Assembly (NCBI GenBank): GCA_033720735.1
Contig: JAWWBX010000084.1
Coordinates: 1-14,816 of the forward strand
Length of the DNA: 14,816 nucleotides
Direction of reading: 5' to 3'
Origin: B8-G4 sp033720735
GTDB lineage: Bacteria > Bacteroidota > Bacteroidia > Chitinophagales > Saprospiraceae
In this document: positions 6,635 to 13,136 of the stretch, one piece after another
Position numbering within the stretch: position 1 is the stretch's first letter
Layout of the letters: every line of letters starts with the position of its first letter
Notes under the pieces: model-generated
The model's input: the letters and a program-made list of their open reading frames with translations, nothing else
Databases searched by the model: none
What the model was told of the DNA's origin: nothing
Position numbers and translations under genes: made by a program

Positions 6635-6650
6635 TACGAAGGTTTTCGTA
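6635..6650. promoter_or_regulatory. Palindromic operator copy 2, TACGAA-N4-TTCGTA
   Basis: A perfect 16-bp palindrome, TACGAA-GGTT-TTCGTA, 15 bp before the blaI start codon and downstream of the candidate -7 element. Together with copy 1 it makes a pair of operators whose centres are 56 bp apart. Its position over the likely transcript start fits repression, and its location directly ahead of a BlaI-type gene makes BlaI the natural candidate ligand. Confidence 0.6.
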
Positions 6651-6665
6651 TTAAATCCGATTTAC

Positions 6666-7052
6666 ATGTCAGAGAAGCAATTCAGACCGACCGAGGCAGA
6701 ACTGGAGATCCTGCACATCCTGTGGGAGCATGGGCCGGCGTCGGTGCGGGCCGTCAACGAACGTTTGAACGAGCGGCGGGAGGTCGGCTATACGACTACG
6801 CTGAAGATGATGCAGATCATGCTCGAAAAGGGCATGGTAGAACGAAATACCGACAGCCGCAGTCACATCTATGTGGCCGTCGTGCGGGAGTCAGACACAC
6901 AGAAGCAACTTCTGAACCGCTTTCTGCAATCCACCTTTCGGGGATCGGCCTCGCAGTTAGTGATGCAATTGCTGGGCAACCACAAGGCTACGGATGAGGA
7001 GCTCGCCCAGATCAAGGAACTCATTCGCAAGATTGAAACAGAAAACCAATGA
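6666..7052 (+). CDS. BlaI/MecI/CopY-family transcriptional repressor
   Basis: The product is 128 residues from ATG 6666. The frame is open further upstream, but through the operator region. It is a winged-helix repressor: PTEAELEILHILWEHGPASVRAVNERL (8-34) gives the first helices. GYTTTLKMMQIMLEKGMVER (41-60) is the recognition helix and strand, highly typical of the BlaI family, and the wing follows at RSHIYVAVV (65-73). The C-terminal part (about 78-128), with LLNRFLQSTFRGSASQLVMQLL, is the dimerisation helix bundle. In staphylococcal BlaI/MecI this part is cut near residue 101 when the partner protease fires. Its stop overlaps the blaR1-like start by 4 bp (ATGA), so translation is coupled. 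Two palindromes upstream suggest autoregulation. Nothing here implies antibiotic resistance; many such pairs in Bacteroidota have unknown signals. Confidence 0.93.
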   Translation: MSEKQFRPTEAELEILHILWEHGPASVRAVNERLNERREVGYTTTLKMMQIMLEKGMVERNTDSRSHIYVAVVRESDTQKQLLNRFLQSTFRGSASQLVMQLLGNHKATDEELAQIKELIRKIETENQ

Positions 7053-9481
7053 CGCACTGGCTTGAATTTTTGGGGCACGACACGATCCAGGCACTCGGTT
7101 GGACGTTTGTGCATACGCTTTGGCAGGGAAGTTTGCTTGCCCTGCTGATGATGGTGTTGATCTCACGCGTACCGGCAAGCAATGCTGTACGGCGATACCA
7201 CATTGCCTTCGGCACCTTGATCGCCATGCTGGCCTCTGCCGTCACGACGTTTCTCATCCTCAACACCGACACCGGCACTGCTGCCGCCTACGTGCAGCAA
7301 GGGGTGCTGTTGCCGGCTCCGGAAAACACGACCTCGGGGCTGACGGCCTGGCTCAATGCCAACCTGGACCTGCTGGTCACGATCTGGGTCATCGGTATGC
7401 TGATCCTCCTGGTCAGAATGGGCGTTGGGCTGCTTTACATTGAGCGCCTCAAGCGCTCGGCTGTGCCAATTGGCAATGCCATGCAGGCACTCGGCCAGCG
7501 CATTGCCCGCCAGCTTGGGTATCAACGCTCGGCACGGATTGCACAAACGGCCATGGTCAACATACCGGTCGTGGTGGGCTATTTCAAACCGATGATCCTG
7601 TTTCCGGTGGGCGCCATCAATCAGCTTTCCGCCGAGGAGGTTGAGGCTGTTCTGGCCCATGAGCTGGCGCACCTGGTCCGCAATGACTTTGTGCAAAACC
7701 TGGTGCAGAGCCTGATCGAGATCATCTTCTATTACCATCCAGCTGTTTGGTGGATCTCGGCGGTTGTCCGCGCCGAGCGCGAGAATTGTTGCGATGACCT
7801 GGCGGTACGGGCTTGCGGCAGCTCGCTCACCTATGCCCGCGCACTGGTACAACTCCAGGATCTCGGCGGCTCCAGTCCCGCCCTTGCATTGCCGCTGTCA
7901 GGGCCGCGCCACCATTTATTGCACCGCATTCAACGCATTCTCAATCAACCACAAAACAAATCTAACGTCATGGAAAAAGTTACCGCGACTGCATTGCTCG
8001 CGCTTTGTTTGATCCTCGCCTCGTTTACCGGGGATCGGGACAGCGCCACTCAGATCGACACGCCTGACGCATATCTGCATTATGAACAGATGGTGATAGA
8101 TACGGTGCCGGTGTCTGGCAAGGTCATCATTCACCGCACCATCAACGGTGAAGAAGCGGAGCTGGTCTACCACAACGGCAAAGTGAAGAGCTTCAAGCTT
8201 GGTGGTGAGGTGATCCCGGAATCCGCATATGGCGAGCATCAGGGTCTCATCGATGAGCTCCTTGCCGAAGCCACCGACATCCCGAAACCACCTGCGCCAC
8301 CGGCACCCCCTGCGGCTCCGGATGCCCTGCCTGCCCTGCCCGCACCTGGCGCACCGGCCACCATCCCGGCCCCATCCGTGCCCGATGCACCGCCGCCGCC
8401 ACCGATCCGCAAGGGTGAATACCTGCACATCCCGCCGCCCCCACCACCACCGGCACCGGCCAGGGTCAAGAAGCGCACGGAAACCCTCATTCTGCGCGAG
8501 ACAGATGACCAGGGCAATACCGTGTATCGCATTGAAAGCGACGGTGAAGGCAAGAGCAGTATTGTGATCGATGAAGCCGCATCAGTGGCCCGGATCGACG
8601 GCCAGGAGATCATCATCGACGCCGATTCCATCATTGTGATCGAAGAAGTCGAGACAGAGCTGCCGTTCGGACAGGTATGGGCCCCGCGCATGTTGCTTGC
8701 CGATTCGATGCACATTAAACTCGGAGAACATTACCTGTTGGAACCGAGGGGGAATATCTCTTACCAGGTGGCACCCCACGTGCTGGACAACATCCGGGTG
8801 CGTGAATGGCAGCAGGCCTGGCCGAAGATCGAAGCCGGTGAGCATTATGAAAAGGCACTGAAACTGTACAATGAATCTCTCAACAGTGACGAGATCAAAA
8901 AGCATCTGGAGAAAGGCCAGCTGCAGTTTGACCAGACCTGGAAAGAATATGCTGAGCAGCTTGAGGAAATGAACGTCGAGTTCAATAAGCAGTTTAAGTG
9001 GGACGTTGAGCAGGGTCTCTGGAACGATGAGCTCGGGCAATTGCAGCGGGATGCCGAACAGGGAGATGCCGGGCAGCGTGCCAAAGCGAAAGCGGAGATT
9101 GCCCGGAAATTGAAGGAGAGGGAGGCGTCAGACAAGGCATTGTTCTACCAGTTGCAGGGTGACGCGCCGCTCGGCAACATGGAGCCACCCGCCGTCCTTT
9201 TCGCAGAGCCCAATGTCTTTACGGAGATCGCTCAGGGCGATGGCAACTTTGCGTTTGCATTGATGGGCAAGGGTCATCAGGGCCGTATCCTTGGTGAAAT
9301 GGAGCGCGAAGGGTTGATCGATGCGGACAGCGACTACTCTGTGGTCTTGACGGAAAAGAAGCTCAAGATCAACGGCAAGAAAATGCCTGATGACACCCTT
9401 GAAAAGTATAAGAAGATCTTCCGGAAGGTCTACGGACATGATATCTCGGGCAAAACGAAAATCGAATTCTCCAATGAATAG
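7049..9481 (+). CDS. BlaR1-like M56 metalloprotease with a non-penicillin sensor region
   Basis: The product is 810 residues. Residues 1-330 form the M56 unit: helices near 14-38, 51-71 and 105-130, then the zinc motif HELAH (204-208), a hydrophobic stretch around 215-240, and ERENCCDD (243-250) with the expected downstream glutamate. The next membrane segment is near 309-327. Such proteases respond to an outside signal by triggering loss of the BlaI repressor. The extracytoplasmic part is unusual: a beta-like segment (335-405), a proline-rich linker (412-471), another beta-like stretch (477-545) and a highly charged helical region (about 597-703). A tail follows with REGLIDADSDYSVVLTEKKLKINGKK and a KYKKIF end. 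No penicillin-binding STYK-type sensor motif is visible, so beta-lactams are an unlikely signal. It overlaps blaI by 4 bp; the PDZ gene follows 84 bp later. Confidence 0.9.
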   Translation: MTHWLEFLGHDTIQALGWTFVHTLWQGSLLALLMMVLISRVPASNAVRRYHIAFGTLIAMLASAVTTFLILNTDTGTAAAYVQQGVLLPAPENTTSGLTAWLNANLDLLVTIWVIGMLILLVRMGVGLLYIERLKRSAVPIGNAMQALGQRIARQLGYQRSARIAQTAMVNIPVVVGYFKPMILFPVGAINQLSAEEVEAVLAHELAHLVRNDFVQNLVQSLIEIIFYYHPAVWWISAVVRAERENCCDDLAVRACGSSLTYARALVQLQDLGGSSPALALPLSGPRHHLLHRIQRILNQPQNKSNVMEKVTATALLALCLILASFTGDRDSATQIDTPDAYLHYEQMVIDTVPVSGKVIIHRTINGEEAELVYHNGKVKSFKLGGEVIPESAYGEHQGLIDELLAEATDIPKPPAPPAPPAAPDALPALPAPGAPATIPAPSVPDAPPPPPIRKGEYLHIPPPPPPPAPARVKKRTETLILRETDDQGNTVYRIESDGEGKSSIVIDEAASVARIDGQEIIIDADSIIVIEEVETELPFGQVWAPRMLLADSMHIKLGEHYLLEPRGNISYQVAPHVLDNIRVREWQQAWPKIEAGEHYEKALKLYNESLNSDEIKKHLEKGQLQFDQTWKEYAEQLEEMNVEFNKQFKWDVEQGLWNDELGQLQRDAEQGDAGQRAKAKAEIARKLKEREASDKALFYQLQGDAPLGNMEPPAVLFAEPNVFTEIAQGDGNFAFALMGKGHQGRILGEMEREGLIDADSDYSVVLTEKKLKINGKKMPDDTLEKYKKIFRKVYGHDISGKTKIEFSNE

Positions 9482-9490
9482 GCCGGTAAC

Positions 9491-9518
9491 TTTAAGTTGG
9501 TCTTAACGTTTTCTTAAA
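9491..9518 (+). promoter_or_regulatory. Three phased 11-bp direct repeats upstream of the PDZ gene
   Basis: TTTAAG (9491), CTTAAC (9502) and CTTAAA (9513) start exactly 11 bp apart. The last two with their GTTTT spacer match the block ahead of blaI. This is the layout of OmpR/PhoB-type binding sites. A -7-like TAATTTTA lies 28 bp after the last repeat start, and there is no TTG -33 element, which fits an activator-dependent promoter. The regulator itself is not encoded in the window. Confidence 0.5.
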
Positions 9519-9540
9519 TAAGCTCCGGATGATTAATCTC

Positions 9541-9548
9541 TAATTTTA
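9541..9548 (+). promoter_or_regulatory. Candidate -7 element of the PDZ gene
   Basis: TAATTTTA matches TAnnTTTG except for the final base. It would give a transcript start near 9555 and a leader of about 11 nt to the ATG at 9566. No -33 element is visible at the normal spacing; the direct repeats occupy roughly -64 to -37 instead. Confidence 0.3.
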
Positions 9549-9565
9549 GACAAAACACAACCGCC

Positions 9566-11251
9566 ATGAAACAACTGCACATTCTCTGTTTTTTTATCCT
9601 CGCACTATGCGTGGCGACCACCGCCAGCGCTCAGAAGACCACCCCTGAAACGGATAAAAAAGTCGTCGTGATCAAAAAGTCTGTTGACGAGAACGGCGAG
9701 TACGTTGTAGAGAAAGTGATCAAATCCGGCGACGAAGCAGAGTTTGTTCTTGATCTCAATATGGAGGACAAGGACTGCGCCACCACCTGGAAACGGCTGC
9801 ACGAAGAGTCAGAGCACGACAACGCATTCTTTATCGGTGATGCGGATGCCAGGCACGTCCTGGTGGATGTGCAGCAGACCGATGGCCATAAGGTCATCCG
9901 GCTGAACGTGGACGGAACGGAAGAGGTCATCGAATTGCAGGAAGGTGAAGCGCTTTCAGCTGAGCAAAAACAACGCCTGCATGAACGGGGCGTGCATTTG
10001 ATCGAAGGCGATGGCGACCTGTCGTTCGGCGGCAATATGATCTGGCACATCGACGACGATCACGACGGTGACAACGAAGTGCACGTGTTCAAGAAGCGCA
10101 TTGCCGATAAGTTTGACCGCGATTTCAATTTTGATTTCAATTTTGACGACAGCAAATGGGCCAGTTTCGGCCATCTCAACTGCGCGGCCCTCGGTGTCTA
10201 TGTCGGCCATGGCGCACGTGTTTCCAGCCTGATCGATCAAGGCGGGGCACAAGCTGCCGGGATTCAGCCGGGTGATGTGATCACCAGTATCAACGGCGAG
10301 TCGACCGACAACGGAGAGCTGCACCACGAGCTGGGCAAGTATGAGCCCGGTGATGTCGTGACAGTGGGATATCGTCGCGACGGTGTCGAAGCCACTACCG
10401 AAGTGACCCTGACCTCCTGGACCGACCTTCCCAAGTTTGCCAATTCTGAGCGGCATGCCAGTGTCAAATGCGGCGAACCGGCACCCAAGCCAAGTCCGCG
10501 CCCGCGGATTGCTTCCTATAGCAAGAAGCTCAACTGCGCCGCCCTCGGTGTGTACGTAAACAGTGAGACCGATGGCAAGCTGGTGATCTCCAGTCTGATC
10601 GGCTCCGGTGGTGCAGAAACAGCTGGCCTGCAGGCTGGCGATGTGATTGCCGGGATCGACAAGACACCAGTCAGCACACACGGAGAGTTGCTGAAGGTGC
10701 TATCAGAATACGAGCCGGGTGATCGCGTCACCGTGGATTACGAACGCGATGGAGTGACCAGCACGGTGCAGACCACCCTGACCTCCTGGACCGACCTGCC
10801 GGCATTTGCCGATTCTCCACGCCACGCCGCCATCAAGTGCGGTGACGAGGCGTATGAAGGAGCCATTGATCTGTTTGAGCCGGTTGAGATCAGCCGCAAG
10901 GTGATCATTATCAAGAAAGGACAAGACGAAGTGGTGGAAGAAACGGTTGAGCCCGAAGAAGACGAGGTCGTCGAAACACGCTCATACGACAACACCCTCG
11001 AGTTGCTTGATTTTGTCACCTACCCCAATCCGACTGATGGCAAGTTTCGTGTTGAATTTCGCGCTGATCCCCTGCCGATCGTCGTTTCGATCATCGATGT
11101 GAGCGGCAAAGAAGTCTTCCGCGACAACATGGACCAGTTTAGTGGTTGGTACAACAAGGAGATCAATCTGACCGATGAGGCCCGGGGAGCGTTCATTCTC
11201 TCGATCGAGCAGGATGGCAAGATCTTCACCGAGCAGGTTATTCTGCACTAG
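9566..11251 (+). CDS. Secreted double-PDZ protein with T9SS type A sorting domain
   Basis: The product is 561 residues. Residues 1-22 are a signal peptide (FFILALCVATTASAQ). Residues 31-65 form a KKVVVIKK-type beta segment, followed by an acidic, His- and Asp-rich region (66-203, with HIDDDHDGDNE at 161-171). Two PDZ domains follow, at about 204-282 and 322-404, with the carboxylate-binding turns AAGIQPGDVITSING and TAGLQAGDVIAGID. Each ends in LTSWTDLP and a KCG cysteine. After an acidic linker (445-472), residues 479-561 are a T9SS C-terminal domain (FVTYPNPTDGKFRVEF, then ISIIDVSG-like and GAFILSIEQDGK). The protein is therefore probably exported across the outer membrane. PDZ domains bind C-terminal peptides; there is no protease domain, so it may act as an adaptor or chaperone-like binder. 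It follows blaR1 by 84 bp and ends at a strong terminator. Confidence 0.88.
   Translation: MKQLHILCFFILALCVATTASAQKTTPETDKKVVVIKKSVDENGEYVVEKVIKSGDEAEFVLDLNMEDKDCATTWKRLHEESEHDNAFFIGDADARHVLVDVQQTDGHKVIRLNVDGTEEVIELQEGEALSAEQKQRLHERGVHLIEGDGDLSFGGNMIWHIDDDHDGDNEVHVFKKRIADKFDRDFNFDFNFDDSKWASFGHLNCAALGVYVGHGARVSSLIDQGGAQAAGIQPGDVITSINGESTDNGELHHELGKYEPGDVVTVGYRRDGVEATTEVTLTSWTDLPKFANSERHASVKCGEPAPKPSPRPRIASYSKKLNCAALGVYVNSETDGKLVISSLIGSGGAETAGLQAGDVIAGIDKTPVSTHGELLKVLSEYEPGDRVTVDYERDGVTSTVQTTLTSWTDLPAFADSPRHAAIKCGDEAYEGAIDLFEPVEISRKVIIIKKGQDEVVEETVEPEEDEVVETRSYDNTLELLDFVTYPNPTDGKFRVEFRADPLPIVVSIIDVSGKEVFRDNMDQFSGWYNKEINLTDEARGAFILSIEQDGKIFTEQVILH
10175..10840 (+). repeat. Tandem duplication of the PDZ module inside the gene
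   Basis: Two copies, 10175-10474 and 10529-10840, encode PDZ units that begin LNCAALGVYV and end in KCG. The copies remain similar in DNA: a 23-base block at 10406-10428 recurs exactly at 10775-10797, and the opening codons differ only at a few third positions. Copy 2 carries a short insertion (about 5 residues) near its start. The similarity points to a fairly recent duplication, or homogenisation by gene conversion. Confidence 0.85.
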
Positions 11252-11276
11252 AATAGAATCATTGCTTTATACAGAG

Positions 11277-11309
11277 GAGGTTGCCCGGACCAGGGCAGCC
11301 TCTTTTTTT
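11277..11309 (+). terminator. Intrinsic terminator after the PDZ gene
   Basis: GAGGTTGCCC (11277-11286) pairs with GGGCAGCCTC (11293-11302) as a 10-bp stem with one G-T wobble, a six-base loop (GGACCA) and seven T directly after. It lies 25 bp beyond the PDZ stop codon and marks the end of the blaI-blaR1-PDZ transcription unit. Confidence 0.9.
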
Positions 11310-11393
11310 ATCAGGAGTATCCGCTCAGGCGTACACCTTTACAAATGTGCCTCACCTGAATGTGCCGTATCTTCAGAGGTAAACGATGCTGCC

Positions 11394-13130
11394 ATGAAAT
11401 TCCTGATCTGTCTGCTTTCCCTGGCTCCGCTTCTGCTGGATGCCCAAACCAACATGCGTTTTACCAATCCTCAGATCGCGGAGATCGTGCACGGCAACTT
11501 TACACCTGGCGATTATGCCGATGGCGCATTCTATGCGTCGCCGGAGGACCTGGCCGCGTCGATCCACTCCGAAGTCAGCCAGGATTCACTGAAAGCCTAC
11601 TTGCTGGCATTGCGGCAGTTTGAAACGCGCAACACCGGGTCCGATACCCTCTCTCCGACGCGTGGGATCGGGGCGGCACGTACCTGGATCCATGACCGAC
11701 TGATGATCATGGACACAAGTCTCGCTGACCGGCTTGAGGTGGGGTATTTTCAGTTTGATCAGGCCGTCTGCGGTATGGGCCGGCACAAGAATGTTGTCGC
11801 TGCCTTGCCAGGTACTGATCCTGCTGCGCCGTTGATCATCATTCAGGCCCATATGGACAGCCGCTGCGCGACCGTTTGCGATACAGACTGCCTGGCTCAG
11901 GGGATGGAAGACAACGGGAGCGGTACGGCTTTGGTGATCGAGCTCGCGCGGGTGCTCGGGCGCTACCGGTTTCCAAATACCATTCTGTTTGTCGCCACCA
12001 CCGGCGAAGAACAAGGGTTGATCGGTGCGAATGCCATGGCGCAGTATTTTGCCAACGAGGATGTTGAGATCAAACTGGTGCAGAACAACGATATCGTGGG
12101 AGGCATCATCTGCGGAGAGACATCGTCACCGCCTTCGTGCCCGGGACTCAACCATGTCGACAGCACCCAGGTGCGGCTGTTTTCGCACGGGAGTTTCAAT
12201 TCGCGGCACAAGGCGCTCTGCCGGTATATCAAGCTGCAATACGAGGAAATGCTGGAGCCGATCGTGCCGGTACCCATGCGTCTGACCGTGATGTCTGCTG
12301 AAGATCGTACCGGCCGGGGCGGCGACCACATTCCTTACCGGCAGCGCGGCTATCCGGCCATGCGCTTTACGTCGGCGAATGAGCATGGGAATGCCAACAC
12401 CAACGATCCCGACTATCACGACCGGCAGCATACCTCGCAGGACCTCCTCGGTGTGGACACCGACAGCGACGGAGAACTCGACAGCTTCTTTGTCAATTTC
12501 AATTACCTGGCCCGCAACGCGGTCATCAATGGGAATGCGACGGCGATGGCAGCGATCGGGCCACAACCACCTGAGATCGTCTCGGCGTTCTTTGATGGAG
12601 ATACCATCTACATCGAACTGGCCAGCGAGATCGATTACCCGCAATACGTCCTGGGTGTCCGTACGGATTCTCATGACTTTGACTCCCTGTACTACATGGA
12701 CAGCAAGTTTGGCGTATTTGTGACTGCTGAACGGGAGTTTTCCGTTTTTCTTTCGGCGGCATCGATCGATTCCAATGGCGTGGAGAGTCTGTTTTCAGAG
12801 GAAGTTCTCAATCTGATCTCCGCGACGGATGATCCGGCAGCATCAACGTCGACGGAGCCCGCCATTCGCCTCATGGGCAACCGGCCAAATCCTTTTGACG
12901 AGGCCACCACCCTTTCCTTTTGGGTCGAGAAACCGGTTGCCTATCGCAGCGCGTACATCCTGATCACCGATCTGCAGGGACGCAAGGTTGCGCAGTTGGA
13001 AACGGAGGTCAGGCCAGGACTCAATGAGCTGATCTACCACCATGGTTACAATGTCACTGGCATCCTGGTGCAGACGTTGGTGATCGACGGGGTGGCCGTT
13101 GACAGCAAGCAAATGATCTATGCAAACTAG
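11394..13130 (+). CDS. Secreted M28-family zinc peptidase with T9SS sorting domain
   Basis: The product is 578 residues from ATG 11394, where a signal peptide begins (MKFLICLLSLAPLLLDAQ, 1-18). The frame is open upstream to 11175, but that part overlaps the previous gene and terminator. M28 aminopeptidases cleave N-terminal residues with two zinc ions. All expected residues are visible: H153 and D155 (QAHMDS), bridging D173 (MEDNGSG), E205/E206 (TGEEQGLIG), D233 (QNNDIVG) and H346 (RQHTSQD). Between D155 and D173 lies a cysteine-rich insert (CATVCDTDC, 158-166). Residues 392-480 look like a beta-sandwich, and 490-578 are a T9SS type A domain (GNRPNPFDEATTLSFWV, then ITDLQGRKV). The enzyme should be outside the cell or on its surface. 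It converges on the cytochrome peroxidase gene with a 6-bp gap. Confidence 0.9.
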   Translation: MKFLICLLSLAPLLLDAQTNMRFTNPQIAEIVHGNFTPGDYADGAFYASPEDLAASIHSEVSQDSLKAYLLALRQFETRNTGSDTLSPTRGIGAARTWIHDRLMIMDTSLADRLEVGYFQFDQAVCGMGRHKNVVAALPGTDPAAPLIIIQAHMDSRCATVCDTDCLAQGMEDNGSGTALVIELARVLGRYRFPNTILFVATTGEEQGLIGANAMAQYFANEDVEIKLVQNNDIVGGIICGETSSPPSCPGLNHVDSTQVRLFSHGSFNSRHKALCRYIKLQYEEMLEPIVPVPMRLTVMSAEDRTGRGGDHIPYRQRGYPAMRFTSANEHGNANTNDPDYHDRQHTSQDLLGVDTDSDGELDSFFVNFNYLARNAVINGNATAMAAIGPQPPEIVSAFFDGDTIYIELASEIDYPQYVLGVRTDSHDFDSLYYMDSKFGVFVTAEREFSVFLSAASIDSNGVESLFSEEVLNLISATDDPAASTSTEPAIRLMGNRPNPFDEATTLSFWVEKPVAYRSAYILITDLQGRKVAQLETEVRPGLNELIYHHGYNVTGILVQTLVIDGVAVDSKQMIYAN

Positions 13131-13136
13131 TACCTG

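Noticed and set aside
6477..6665. Upstream extension of blaI to 6477
   Set aside because: It runs through the operator and promoter region; family members begin just before the FRPTEAELEIL segment, at 6666.
7163..7852. Minus-strand 229-codon open frame opposite the M56 protease
   Set aside because: Antisense to the conserved HELAH region; no domain of its own.
8390..8462. Low-complexity CCG/CCA-rich stretch considered as a DNA repeat
   Set aside because: It is explained by the proline-rich linker of the M56 protease and is not a regular nucleotide repeat or CRISPR.
6666..9481. Beta-lactam resistance locus
   Set aside because: Despite the BlaI/BlaR1 family names there is no penicillin-sensor domain, beta-lactamase or penicillin-binding protein in the window.
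9956..10681. Minus-strand 241-codon open frame opposite the PDZ gene
   Set aside because: Shadow of the real gene; repeated blocks in it merely mirror the PDZ duplication.
11175..11393. Upstream extension of the M28 peptidase gene
   Set aside because: It overlaps the PDZ gene end and the terminator, and would bury the signal peptide that begins at 11394.
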